64,000 nucleotides of DNA from Hydractinia symbiolongicarpus (Eukaryota > Cnidaria > Hydrozoa > Anthoathecata > Hydractiniidae): the NCBI RefSeq assembly GCF_029227915.1, contig NC_079889.1, forward strand, positions 5,086,001 through 5,150,000. The letters are read 5' to 3'. Shown one piece after another: positions 1-11,458 of the stretch. Every line of letters starts with the position of its first letter. Position 1 is the first letter of the stretch. The notes under the pieces are model-generated. The model saw nothing but the letters and a program-made list of their open reading frames with translations, was not told the origin of the DNA and searched no databases. The translations under genes were made by a program, and so were the position numbers.

Positions 1-1739
1 CAGCCTTTATAGGAATGTGCACGTAGTTAAGAGCGTTCTAAGGCGACGGCGCAAATGAAAATGACTTGGGACGTTGTAGTGCATTGAGACTGGAAGAAAT
101 AGTACAATGGTAAACTGCGCAGGCAGATGGAACCACGTGATCTACGTGTGAGGCCTTTATTAGACTGCAAAAGGCCATATTACAGCCTTTATAGGACTGT
201 GCACGTAGTTAAGAGCGTTCTAAGGCGATGGCGCTAATGAAAATGACTTTTGACGTTGTAGCGCATTGAGACTGGAACGTCTAGTCATATGGTAACCTAC
301 GCAGGCAGCTGAAACCGCGTGATTTACGTTTGCCGCCTTTATTGGACTGCAAAAGGCCATATTACGGCCTTTATAGGACTGTGCACGTAGTTAAGAGTGT
401 TGTAAGGCCAAGGCGCCAAGGAAAACCTCTTGGAACGTTGTAGTGCATTGAGATTTGAAGGAATAGTCCAATGGTAACCTTTGCAGGCAGATGGAACCAC
501 GTGATTTACGTGTGAGGCCTTTATGAGACTGCAAAAGGCCATATTACAGCCTTTATAGGACTGTGCACGTAGTTAAGAGCGTTCTAAGGCGACGTTGCTA
601 ATGAAAATAACTTGGGACGTTGTAGCACATTGAGACTGGAAGAAATAGTCCAATGGTAACCTTTGCAGACTGGTGAAACCACTTGATTTACGTGTGAAGC
701 CTTTATTAGACTGCAAAAGGCCATATTACGGCCTTTATAGGACTGTGCACGTAGTTAAGAGTGTTGTAAGGCCATGGCGCTAAGGAAAACCTCTTGGAAC
801 GTTGAAGTGCATTAAGACTGGAAGAAATGGTACAATGGTAACCTGCGCAGGCAGATGGAACCACGTGATCTACGTGTGAGGCCTTTATTAGACTCCAAAA
901 GGCCATATTACAGCCTTTATAGGACTGTGCACGTAGTTAAGAGCGTTCTAAGGCGATGGCGCTAATGAAAATGACTTGGGACGTTGTAGCGCATTGAGAC
1001 TGGAACAACTAGTCCAATAGTAACCTGCGCAGGCAGGTGAAACCACGTGATTTACGTGTCAGGCCTTTATGAGACTGCAAAAGGCCATATTACAGCCTTT
1101 ATAGGACTGTGCACGTAGTTAAGAGCGTTCTAAGGCGACGTCGCTAATGAAAATAACTTGGGACGTTGTAGCGCATTGAGACTTGAAGGAATAGTCCAAT
1201 GGTAACCTTCGCAGGCAGGTGAAACCACGTGATTTACGTGTGAAGCCTTTATTAGACTGCAAAATGCCATATTACGGCCTTTATAGGACTGTGCACGTAG
1301 TTAAGAGTGTTGTAAGGCCATGGCGCTAAGGAAAACCTCTTGGAACGTTGTAGTGCATTGAGACTGGAAGAAATAGTACAATGGTAAACTGCGCAGGCAG
1401 GTAAAACCACGTGATTTACGTGTGAAGCCTTTATTAGACTGCAAAATGCCATATTACGGCCTTTATAGGACTGTGCACGTAGTTAAGAGTGTTGTAAGGC
1501 CATGGCACTAAGGAAAACCTCTTGGAACGTTGTAGTGCATTGAAACTGGAAGAAATAGTACAATGGTAAACTGCGCAGGCAGATGGAACCACGTGATCTA
1601 CGTGTGAGGCCTTTATTAGACTGCAAAATGCCATATTACAGCCTTTATAGGACTGTGCACGTAGTTAAGAGCGTTCTGAGGCGATGGCGCTAATGAAAAA
1701 GACTTTGGACGTTGTAGCGCATTGAGACTGGAACGTCTA

Positions 1740-2600
1740 GTCCAATGATAACCTGCGCAGGCAGCTGAAACCGCGTGATTTACGTCTGCCGCCTTTATTG
1801 GACTGCAAAAGGCCATATTACGGCCTTTATAGGACTGTGCACGTAGTTAAGAGTGTTGTAAGGCCAAGGCGCCAAGGAAAACCTCTTGGAACGTTGTAGT
1901 GCATTGAGATTTGAAGGAATAGTCCAATGGTAACCTTTGCAGGCAGATGGAACCACGTGATTTACGTGTGAGGCCTTTATGAGACTGCAAAAGGCCAAAT
2001 TACAGCCTTTATAGGACTGTGCACGTAGTTAAGAGCGTTCTAAGGCGACGTCGCTAATGAAAATAACTTGGGACGTTGTAGCACATTGAGACTGGAAGAA
2101 ATAGTCCAATGGTAACCTTTGCAGACTGGTGAAACCACTTGATTTACGTGTGAAGCCTTTATTAGACTGCAAAAGGCCATATTACGGCCTTTATAGGACT
2201 GTGCACGTAGTTAAGAGTGTTGTAAGGCCATGGCGCTAAGGAAAACCTCTTGGAACGTTGAAGTGCATTAAGACTGGAAGAAATAGTACAATGGTAACCT
2301 GCGCAGGCAGATGGAACCACGTGATCTACGTGTAAGGCCTTTATTAGACTGCAAAAGGCCATATTACAGACTTTATAGGACTGTGCACGTAGTTAAGAGC
2401 GTTCTAAGGCGATGGCGCTAATGAAAATGACTTGGGACGTTGTAGCGCATTGAGACTGGAACAACTAGTCCAATAGTAACCTGCGCAGGCAGGTGAAACC
2501 ACGTGATTTACGTGTCAGGCCTTTATGAGACTGCAAAAGGCCATATTACAGCCTTTATAAGACTGTGCACGTAGTTAAGAGCGTTCTAAGGCGACGTCGC
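1740..2600. repeat. ~0.9-kb segment related to 36890-37750
   Basis: Matches at an offset of 35147 bp (1795/36942, 2162/37309) with moderate divergence. After two further monomers on the right the match resumes at 35511 (2708/38219, and 2880-3130 with 38391-38641, sharing CAATCGTAACC). The same five-monomer module also resembles 9305-10200, 13490-14400, 23500-24400, 28780-29680, 43330-44240 and 48430-49330. Confidence 0.7.
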
Positions 2601-2905
2601 TAATGAAAATAACTTGGAACGTTGTAGTGCATTGAAACTGGAAGAAATAGTACAATGGTAAACTGCGCAGGCAGATGGAACCACGTGATCTACGTGTGAG
2701 ACCTTTATTAGACTGCAAAATGCCATATTACGGCCCTTATAGGACTGTGCACGTAGTTAAGAGTGTTGTAAGGCCACGGCGCCAAGGAAAACCTCTTGGA
2801 ACGTTGTAGTGCATTGAGACTGGAACGTCTAGTCCAATGGTAACCTGCGCAGGCAGCTGAAACCGCGTGATTTACGTCTGCGGCCTTTATTGGACTGCAA
2901 AAGGC

Positions 2906-3080
2906 CATAATACGGCCTTTATAGGATTGTGAACGTAGTTAAGAGTGTTCTAAGGCAACGGCGCTAATGAAAACGACTTGGGACGTTGTAGCGCATTGAG
3001 ACTGGAACGACTAGTCCAATCGTAACCTGCGCAGGCAGCTGAAACCGCGTGATTTACGTCTGCGGCCTTTATTGGACTGC
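2906..3080 (+). repeat. Class 4 monomer variant (GATTGTGAACG type)
   Basis: A minor class marked by TTTATAGGATTGTGAACGTA in place of GGACTGTGCACGTAG, then TTCTAAGGCAACGGCGCTAA and AAAACGACTTGGG. Related copies occur near 3465, 5840, 7475, 14775, 24965, 30245, 38430, 39890, 41345, 60965 and 62420. Most are followed by a GCAGCTGAAACC or GCAGAGGGAACC variant of the tail. The copies near 2906, 38430 and 41345 share the rare tail CAATCGTAACC, linking the left end of the window with the 38-41 kb region. Confidence 0.82.
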
Positions 3081-3839
3081 AAAAGGCCATATTACGGCTT
3101 TTATAGGACTGTGCACGTAGTTAAGAGTGTTGCAAGGCCACCGCGCCAAGGAAAACCTCTTGGAACGTTGTAGTGCATTGAGACTGGAAGTAATAGTACA
3201 ATGGTAAACTGCGCAGGCAGGTGGAACCACGTGATCTACGTGTGAGGATTTTATTAGACTGCAAAATGCCATATTACGGCCTTTATAGGACTGTGCACGT
3301 AGTTAAGAACGTTCTAAGGCGACGTCGCTAATGAAAATAACTTGGGACGTTGTAGCGCATTAAGACTGGAAGAAATAGTACAATGTTAACCTGCGCAGGC
3401 AGATGGAACCACGTGATCTAAGTGTGAGGCCTTTATTGGACTGCAAAAGGCCATAATACGGCCTTTATAGGATTGTGAACGTAGTTAAGAGTGTTCTAAG
3501 GCAACGGCGCTAATGAAAATGACTTGGGACGTTGTAGCGCATTGAGACTGGAACAACTAGTCCAATAGTAACCTGCGCAGGCAGGTGAAACCACGTGATT
3601 TACGTGTCAGGCCTTTATTAGACTGCAAAGTGCCATATTACGGCCTTTAATGGACTGTGCACGTAGTAAAGAGTGTTGTAAGGCCATGGCGCTAAGGAAA
3701 ACCTCTTGGAACGTCGCAGTGCATTGCGACTGGAAGGAATAGTACAATAGTAACCTGCGCAGGCAGAGGGAACCACGTGATTTACGTGTGAGGCCTTTAT
3801 GGGACTGCGAAAGGCCATATTACAGCCTTTATAGGACTG

Positions 3840-3960
3840 TGCATGTAGTTAAGAGTGTTCTAAGGCCTCAGCGCTAAGGAGAACCACTCGGAACGTTGTA
3901 GTGCATTGAGACTGAAAGAAATAGTACAATAGTAACCTGCGCAGGCAGATGGAACCACGT
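3840..3960 (+). repeat. Class 3 monomer variant (CCTCAGCGC type)
   Basis: A minor class marked by AAGGCCTCAGCGCTAAGGAG followed by AACCACT, usually with GCATGTAGTTAAGAGTGTTC upstream. Other members lie near 6410, 8800, 11890, 12620, 17900, 19890, 21360, 22640, 25730, 27910, 33010, 39195, 42105, 44290, 45195, 49385, 60270 and 63540. The class tends to sit immediately before class 2 monomers of the GCGTTTTAAGG type, so it is a useful register marker for higher-order repeats. Confidence 0.85.
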
Positions 3961-5279
3961 GATTTACGTGTGAGGCCTTTATTAGACTGCAAAAGGCCAT
4001 ATTACAGCCTTTATAGGACTGTGCACGTAGTTAAGAGCGTTTTAAGGCGACGGCGCTAATGAAAATGACTTGGGACGTTGTAGCGCATTGAGACTGGAAG
4101 GAATAGTCCAATGGTAACCTTGGCAGGCAGGTGAAACCACGTGATTTACGTGTGAAGCCTTTATTAGACTGGAAAATGCCATATTACGGGCTTTATAGGA
4201 CTGTGCACGTAGTTAAGAGTGTTGTAAGGCCATGGCGCTAAGGAAAACCTCTTGGAACGTTGTGGTGCATTGAGACTGGAAGAAATAGTACAATGGTAAA
4301 CTGCGCAGGCAGATGGAACCACGTGATCTACGTGTGAGGCCTTTATTAGACTGCAAAATGCCATATTACGGCCTTTATAGGACTGTGCACGTAGTTAAGA
4401 GTGTTGTAAGGCCACAGCGCCAAGGAAAACCTCTTGGAACGTTGTAGTGCATTGAGACTGGAAGGAATAGTCCAATGGTAACATTCGCAGGCAGATGGAA
4501 CAACGTGATTTACGTGTGAGGCCTTTATTAGACTGCAAAATGCCATATTACGGCCTTTATAGGACTATGCACGTAGTTAAGAGTGTTGTAAGGCCACGGC
4601 GCCAAGGAAAACCTCTTGGAACGTTGTAGTGCATTGAGACTGGAAGGAATAGTCCAATGGTAATATTCGCAGGCAGATGGAACCACGTGATTTACGTGTG
4701 AGGCCTTTATTAGACTGCAAAAGGCCATATTACAGCCTTTATAGGACTGTGCACGTAGTTAAGAGCGTTCTAAGGCGACGGCGCTAATGAAAACGACTTG
4801 GGACGTTGTGGTGCATTGAGACTGGAAGAAATAGTACAATGGTAAACTGCGCAGGCAGATAGAATCACGTGATCTACGTGTGAGGCCTTTATTAGACTGC
4901 AAAATGCCATATTACGGCCTTTATAGGACTGTGCACGTAGTTAAGAGTGTTGTAAGGCCACGGCGCCAAGGAAAACCTCTTGGAACGTTGTAGTGCATTG
5001 AGACTGGAAGGAATAGTCCAATGGTAACATTCGCAGGCAGATGGAACAACGTGATTTACGTGTGAGGCCTTTATTAGACTGCAAAATGCCATATTATGGC
5101 CTTTATAGGACTGTGCACGTAGTTAAGAGTGTTGTAAGGCCACGGCGCCAAGGAAAGCCTCTTGGAACGTTGTAGTGCATCGAGACTGGAAGGAATAGTC
5201 CAATGGTAATATTCGCAGGCAGATGGAACCACGTGATTTACGTGTGAGGCCTTTATTAGACTGCAAAAGGCCATATTAC

Positions 5280-6530
5280 AGCCTTTATAGGACTGTGCAC
5301 GTAGTTAAGAGCGTTCTAAGGCGACGGCGCTAATGAAAACGACTTGGGACGTTGTAGCGCATTGAGACTGGAACAACTAGTCCAATGGTAACCTGCGCAG
5401 GTAGATGGAAACACGCGATCTACGTCTGCGGCCTTTATTGGACTGCAAAAGGCCATATTACGGCTTTTATAGCACTGTGCCCGCAGTTAAGAGTGTTGTA
5501 AGGCCATGGCGCTAAGGAAAACCACTTGGAACGTTGTAGTGCATTCAGACTGGAAGAAATAGTACAATAGTAACCTGCGCAGGCAGATGGAACCACGTGA
5601 TTTACGTGTGAGGCTTTTATTAGACTGCAAAAGGCCATATTACAGCCTTTATAGGACTGTGCACGTAGTTAAGAGCGTTTTAAGGCGACGGCGCTAATGA
5701 AAATGACTTGGGACGTTGTAGCGCATTGAGACTGGAAGGAATAGTCCAATGGTAACCTTCGCAGGCAGGTGAAACCACGTTATTTACGTGTGAACCCTTT
5801 ATTAGACTGCAAAATGCCATACTACGGCCTTTATAAGATTGTGAACGTAGTTAAGAGTGTTCTAAGGCAACGGCGCTAATGAAAACGACTTGGGACGTTG
5901 TAGCGCATTGAGACTGAAACGACTAGTCCAATGGTAACCTGCGCAGGCAGCTGAAAACGCGTGATTTACGTCTGCGGCCTTTATTGGACTGCAAAAGGCC
6001 ATATTACGGCCTTTATAGGACTGTGCCCGTAATTAAGAGTGTTGCAAGGCCACCGCGCCAAGGAAAACCACTTGGAACGTCGCAGTGCATTGCGACTGGA
6101 AGGAATAGTACAATAGTAACCTGCGCAGGCAGATGGAACCACGTGATTTACGTGTGAGGCCTTTATTAGACTGCAAAAGGCCATATTACAGCCTTTATAG
6201 GACTGTGCACGTAGTTAAGAGCGTTCTAAGGCGACGGCGCTAATGAAAATGACTTGTGACGTTGTAGCGCATTGAGACTGGAAGGAATAGTCCAATGGTA
6301 AACTTCGCAGGCAGGTGAAACCACGTGATTTACGTGTGAGGCCTTTATTAGACTGCAAAAGGCCATATTACAGCCTTTAATGGACTGTGCATGTAGTTAA
6401 GAGTGTTCTAAGGCCTCAGCGCTAAGGAGAACCACTTGGAACGTTGTAGTGCATTGAGACTGGAAGAAATAGTACAATAGTAACCTGCGCAGGCAGATGG
6501 AACCACGTGATTTACGTGTGAGGCCTTTAT
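5280..6530. repeat. Duplicated 7-monomer block, copy 1, with empty transposon site
   Basis: About 1250 bp matches the block starting near 6918 at an offset of exactly nine monomers (1638 bp); for example 5435-5638 pairs with 7073-7276 and 5981-6184 with 7619-7822. The TTAA at 6215-6218 is the unoccupied equivalent of the TTAA at 7853-7856. The matching stretch resumes after the insertion at 8606, where both copies carry the diagnostic ATGACTTGTGACG. Boundaries are approximate. Confidence 0.85.
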
Positions 6531-7852
6531 GAGACTGCAAAAGGCCATATTACAGCCTTTATAGGACTGTGCACGTAGTTAAGAGGGTTCTAAGGCGACG
6601 TCGCTAATGAAAATAACTTGGGACGTTGTAGCGCATTGAGACTGGAAGGAATAGTCCAATGGTAACCTTAGCAGGCAGGTGAAACCACGTGATTTACGCG
6701 TGAAGCCTTTATTAGACTGCAAAATGCCATATTACGGCCTTTATAGGACTGTGCACGTAGTTAAGGGTGTTGTAAGGCCATGGCGCTAAGGAAAAACCCT
6801 TGGAACGTTGTATTGCATTGAGACTGGAAGAAATAGTACAATGGTAAACTGCGCAGGCAGGTGAAACCACGTGATTTAATTGTGAGGCCTTTATTAGACT
6901 GCAAAAGGCCATATTACAGCCTTTATAGGACTGTGCACGTAGTTAAGCGCGTTCTAAGTCGACGGCGCTAATGAAAATGACTTGGGACGTTGTAGCGCAT
7001 TGAGACTGGAACAACTAGTCCAATGGTAACCTGCGCAGGTAGATGGAAACACGCGATCTACGTCTGCGGCCTTTATTGGACTGCAAAAGGCCATATTACG
7101 GCTTTTATAGCACTGTGCCCGCAGTTAAGAGTGTTGTAAGGCCATGGCGCTAAGGAAAACCACTTGGAACGTTGTAGTGCATTCAGACTGGAAGAAATAG
7201 TACAATAGTAACCTGCGCAGGCAGATGGAACCACGTGATTTACGTGTGAGGCCTTTATTAGACTGCAAAAGGCCATATTACAGCCTTTATAGGACTGTGC
7301 ACGTAGTTAAGAGCGTTTTAAGGCGACGGCGCTAATGAAAATGACTTGGGACGTTGTAGCGCATTGAGACTGGAAGGAATAGTCCAATGGTAACCTTCGC
7401 AGGCAGGTGAAACCACGTTATTTACGTGTGAACCCTTTATTAGACTGCAAAATGCCATACTACGGCCTTTATAAGATTGTGAACGTAGTTAAGAGTGTTC
7501 TAAGGCAACGGCGCTAATGAAAACGACTTGGGACGTTGTAGCGCATTGAGACTGAAACGACTAGTCCAATGGTAACCTGCGCAGGCAGCTGAAAACGCGT
7601 GATTTACGTCTGCGGCCTTTATTGGACTGCAAAAGGCCATATTACGGCCTTTATAGGACTGTGCCCGTAATTAAGAGTGTTGCAAGGCCACCGCGCCAAG
7701 GAAAACCACTTGGAACGTCCCAGTGCATTGCGACTGGAAGGAATAGTACAATAGTAACCTGCGCAGGCAGATGGAACCACGTGATTTACGTGTGAGGCCT
7801 TTATTAGACTGCAAAAGGCCATATTACAGCCTTTATAGGACTGTGCACGTAG

Positions 7853-7856
7853 TTAA
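7853..7856. repeat. Target site duplication TTAA, left
   Basis: The TTAA lies in the conserved monomer motif GTAGTTAAGAG. With the copy at 8602-8605 it flanks the element exactly. Removing the element and one TTAA restores an uninterrupted monomer in correct register. Confidence 0.93.
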
Positions 7857-7873
7857 CCCTATTCGGTCCGGGG
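7857..7873 (+). repeat. Left terminal inverted repeat of the transposon
   Basis: CCCTATTCGGTCCGGGG pairs with the right end over 17 bases with one mismatch (C against T at base 12). The outer 11 bases, CCCTATTCGGT, match perfectly. Confidence 0.9.
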
Positions 7874-7895
7874 GGGGGCGGATTCCGCCCCCCCT
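7870..7895 (+). repeat. Left subterminal G-run/C-run palindrome
   Basis: Nine Gs, then CGGATTCCG, then seven Cs. Bases 7872-7882 and 7884-7894 form a perfect 11-bp stem around a single T. The block is the inverted copy of 8534-8559, so it is both a local hairpin and part of a longer inverted repeat between the element ends. The G-run could support non-B structure. Confidence 0.85.
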
Positions 7896-8212
7896 GACGG
7901 TTTTTTTTTAATAACTCCTGATTGCTTTGCTGTATGGCTATGATACTTACTGAGTTTCAACATTTATCTATTAGACACCTGCATGCTAATTTTTTAGGTC
8001 CCATGCCTTTCAGAGGCTTTGATATTGGCCATTACTCGAAACTACCCCTAAAAATCTCTATGAAATCCTTATAATGGGGAAAATATAATAACTCCTGTTA
8101 GGATTATCCTTAGAACTTGAAACTTGCAACACAACTTTGTTTCATCAAGAAGAATCATTTTGAATAATTTGAACACGTGACTAATCCGATTTCCCGATTT
8201 TGTCGGATTTTA

Positions 8213-8243
8213 CCCGAAAATCGGAAAAAAACGGATTTTCGGG
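8213..8243 (+). repeat. Internal hairpin of the transposon
   Basis: Arms CCCGAAAATC (8213-8222) and GATTTTCGGG (8234-8243) pair perfectly over 10 bp around an A-rich 11-base loop. A partly matching CCCGATTTTGTCGG lies just upstream, so alternative pairings are possible. Function unknown. Confidence 0.7.
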
Positions 8244-8533
8244 CATTTTTTGGCAATTTTTCATCCGATCCATGTAAAAACCGGAAGATATGTTAAATAA
8301 CTTTTATTTAGCTTTCAGAAACTTCAAACAGAATGTAAAAATTCGCTCTAGAACAAAAGTAATTATATTTTAAGCAGATAGTGCCATTTTTAACAATTTT
8401 CAAGCTTTTGATGACGTCACAGAAAATGTGCTGACGCAAGCAAATTTTTTTTGGCGCCATTTCGTTCCTTTTATGACGTACTATAAGTGTGCCAAGTTTG
8501 ATTCAATTTGAACAACCCTATGAAAAGTTATTG

Positions 8534-8559
8534 AGGGGGGGCGGAATCCGCCCCCCCCC
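8534..8559 (-). repeat. Right subterminal G-run/C-run palindrome
   Basis: Seven Gs, CGGAATCCG and a run of 13 Cs (8551-8563). The segment is the reverse complement of 7870-7895, including the flanking A/T base. The exact C count is the kind of position where sequencing errors occur. Confidence 0.85.
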
Positions 8560-8584
8560 CCCCGGTCATAGTATGTTCGAAAAA

Positions 8585-8601
8585 CCCCGAACCGAATAGG
8601 G
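8585..8601 (-). repeat. Right terminal inverted repeat of the transposon
   Basis: CCCCGAACCGAATAGGG is the inverted partner of 7857-7873. About 21 bases separate it from the inner G/C-rich palindrome, a spacing absent at the left end, so the two ends are asymmetric, as in many piggyBac elements. Confidence 0.9.
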
Positions 8602-8605
8602 TTAA
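8602..8605. repeat. Target site duplication TTAA, right
   Basis: Directly follows the terminal GGG of the element and is continuous with GAGCGTTCTAAGG of the satellite. It is the second copy of the 4-bp target. Confidence 0.93.
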
Positions 8606-11458
8606 GAGCGTTCTAAGGCGACGGCGCTAATGAAAATGACTTGTGACGTTGTAGCGCATTGAGACTGGAAGGAATAGTCCAATGGTAAACTTCGCAGGCA
8701 GGTGAAACCACGTGATTTACGTGTGAGGCCTTTATTAGACTGCAAAAGGCCATATTACAGCCTTTAATGGACTGTGCATGTAGTTAAGAGTGTTCTAAGG
8801 CCTCAGCGCTAAGGAGAACCACTTGGAACGTTGTAGTGCATTGAGACTGGAAGAAATAGTACAATAGTAACCTGCGCAGGCAGATGGAACCACGTGATTT
8901 ACGTGTGAGGCCTTTATTAGACTGCAAAAGGCCATATTACAGCCTTTATAGGACTGTGCACGTAGTTAATAGCGTTTTAAGGCGACGGCGCTAATGAAAA
9001 TGACTTGGGACGTTATAGCGCCATGAGACTGGAAGGAATAAGTCCAATGGTAACCTTCGCAGGCAGGTGAAACCACGTGATTTACGTGTGAAGCCTTTAT
9101 TAGACTGCAAAATGCCATATTACGGCCTTTATAGGACTGTGCACGTAGTTAAGAGTGTTGTAAGGCCATGGCGCTAAGGAAAACCTCTTGGAACGTTGTA
9201 GCGCATTGAGACTGGAAGGAATAGTCCAATGGTAAACTTCGCAGGCAGGTGAAACCACGTGATTTACGTGTGAGGCCTTTATTAGACTGCAAAAGGCCAT
9301 TTTACAGCCTTTATAGGAATGTGCACGTAGTTAAGAGCGTTCTAAGGCAACGGCGCTAATGAAAATGACTTGGGACGTTGTAGTGCATTGAGACTGGAAG
9401 AAATAGTACAATGGTAAACTGCGCAGGCAGATGGAACCACGTGATCTACGTGTGAGGCCTTTATTAGACTACAAAAGGCCATATTACAGCCTTTATAGGA
9501 CTGTGCACGTAGTTAAGAGCGTTCTAAGGCGATGGCGCTAATGAAAATGACTTTGGACGTTGTAGCGCATTGAGACTGGAACGTCTAGACCAATGGTAAC
9601 CTGCGCAGGCAGCTGAAACCGCGTGATTTACGTCTGCCGCCTTTATTGGACTGCAAAAGGCCATATTACGGCCTTTATAGGACTGTGCACGTAGTTAAGA
9701 GTGTTGTAAGGCCAAGGCGCCAAGGAAAACGTCTTGGAACGTTGTAGTGCATTGAGATTTGAAGGAATAGTCCAATGGTAACCTTTGCAGGCAGATGGAA
9801 CCACGTGATTTACGTGTGAGGCCTTTATGAGACTGCAAAAGGCCATATTACAGCCTTTATAGGACTGTGCACGTAGTTAAGAGCGTTCTAAGGCGACGTC
9901 GCTAATGAAAATAACTTGGGACGTTGTAGCACATTGAGACTGGAAGAAATAGTCCAATGGTAACCTTTGCAGACTGGTGAAACCACGTGATTTACGTGTG
10001 AAGCCTTTATTAGACTGCAAAAGGCCATATTACGGCCTTTATAGGACTGTGCACGTAGTTAAGAGTGTTGTAAGGCCATGGCGCTAAGGAAAACCTCTTG
10101 GAACGTTGAAGTGCATTGAGACTTGAAGGAATAGTCCAATGGTAACCTTCGCAGGCAGGTGAAACCACGTGATTTACGTGTGAAGCCTTTATTAGACTGC
10201 AAAATGCCATATTACGGCCTTTATAGGACTGTGCACGTAGTTAAGAGTGTTGTAAGGCCACGGCGCGAAGGAAAACCTCTTGGAACGTTGTAGTGCATTG
10301 AGACTGGAACGTCTAGTCCAATGGTAACCTGCGCAGGCAGCTGAAACCGCGTGATTTACGTCTGCGGCCTTTATTGGACTGCAAAAGGCCATATTACGGC
10401 TTTTATAGGATTGTGAACGTAGTTAAGAGTGTTCTAAGGCCACGTCGCTAATGAAAATAACTTGGGACGTTGTAGCGCATTAAGACTTGAAGGAATAGTC
10501 CAATGGTAACCTTCGCAGGCAGGTGAAACCACGTGATTTACGTGTGAAGCCTTTATTAGACTGCAAAATGCCATATTACGGCCTTTATAGGACTGTGCAC
10601 GTAGTTAAGAGTGTTGTAAGGCCATGGCGCTAAGGAAAAACTCTTGGAACGTTGTAGTGCATTGAGACTGGAAGAAATAGTACAATGGTAAACTGCGCAG
10701 GCAGATGGAACCACGTGATCTACGTGTGAGGCCTTTATTAGACTGCAAAAGGCCATATTACAGCCTTTATAGGACTGTGCGCGTAGTTAAGAGCGTTCTA
10801 AGGCGATGGCGCTAATGAAAATGACTTGGGACGTTGTAGCGCATTGAGACTGGAACAACTAGTCCAATAGTAACCTGCGCAGGCAGGTGAAACCACGTGA
10901 TTTACGTGTCACGCCTTTATTAGACTGCAAAAGGCCATATTACGGCCTTTATAGGACTGTGCACGTAGTTAAGAGAGTTCTAAGGCGACGTCGCTAACGA
11001 AAATAACTTGGGACGTTGTAGCGCATTGAGACTTGAAGGAATAGTACAATAGTAACCTGCGCAGGCAGAGGGAACCACGTGATTTACGTGTGAGGCCTTT
11101 ATGAGACTGCAAAAGGCCATATTACAGCCTTTATAGGACTGTGCACGTAGTTAAGAGCGTTCTAAGGCGACGTCGCTAATGAAAATAACTTGGGACGTTG
11201 TAGCGCGTTGAGACTTGAAGGAATAGTCCAATGGTAACCTGCGCAGGCAGATGGAGCCACGTGATTTACGTGTGAGGCCTTTATTAGACTGCAAAAGGCC
11301 ATATTACAGCCTTCATAGGACTGTGCACGTAGTTAAGAGCGTTCTAAGGCGACGTCGCTAATGAAAATAACTTGGGACGTTGTAGCGCATTGAGACTTGA
11401 AGGAATAGTCCAATGGTAACCTTCGCAGGCAGGTGAAACCACGTGATTTACGTGTGAA

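Larger units (their letters stand above)
1..7856. repeat. 182-bp satellite array, segment left of the transposon
   Basis: About 43 tandem head-to-tail monomers of ~182 bp. Landmarks recur every 182 bases: GCCTTTAT twice, GTGCACGTAGTTAAG, a GAACGTTGTAG or GGACGTTGTAG block, GCATTGAGACTGGAA, GCGCAGGCAG and CCACGTGATTTACGTG. At least four monomer classes are interspersed, often but not strictly alternating. No gene is present; the minus-strand open frames of 66-67 codons (for example 1252-1452) are the monomer itself. Local duplications include a 3-monomer offset (546 bp) linking 4346-4728 to 4892-5274, and a 9-monomer offset (1638 bp) linking ~5280-6530 to ~6918 onward. The array continues past the left edge. 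Confidence 0.97.
7857..8601. mobile_element. piggyBac-type non-autonomous transposon (MITE-like), 745 bp
   Basis: A 745-bp unique sequence interrupts the satellite between two TTAA copies. Its ends are 17-bp inverted repeats with one mismatch, CCCTATTCGGTCCGGGG on the left and CCCCGAACCGAATAGGG on the right. TTAA target duplication and CCC...GGG termini are the hallmarks of the piggyBac superfamily. The interior is AT-rich and has no open frame long enough for a DDD transposase, so it would need a transposase supplied in trans. It has G-rich palindromes near both ends, an internal hairpin, a 12-bp direct repeat TAATAACTCCTG at 7909-7920 and 8086-8097, and a CRE-like TGACGTCA at 8412-8419. It is the only interspersed element in the window. 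Superfamily assignment rests on ends and target site only. Confidence 0.88.
6918..8917. repeat. Duplicated 7-monomer block, copy 2, interrupted by the transposon
   Basis: Counterpart of ~5280-6530. Excluding the 749 inserted bases it is about 1250 bp. Shared rare variants include TTATAGCACTGTGCCCGCAG, AACCCTTTATTAG and TTATAAGATTGTGAACG. The two blocks part near 6530/8917, where one continues with TTTATGAGACTGC and the other with TTTATTAGACTGC. Confidence 0.85.

Noticed and set aside
8409-8422. CRE-type TGACGTCA as a functional promoter element
   Set aside because: A single 8-bp palindrome in AT-rich non-coding transposon sequence with no gene nearby; chance or family sequence is enough to explain it.
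7857-8601. Helitron, hAT, Tc1/mariner or LTR fragment
   Set aside because: The target duplication is TTAA, not TA, 8 bp or none. The ends are clear inverted repeats starting CCC, and there are no long terminal direct repeats.
7857-8601. A transposase gene inside the element
   Set aside because: No open frame of useful length on either strand of the 745 bp; the interior is AT-rich with frequent stops.
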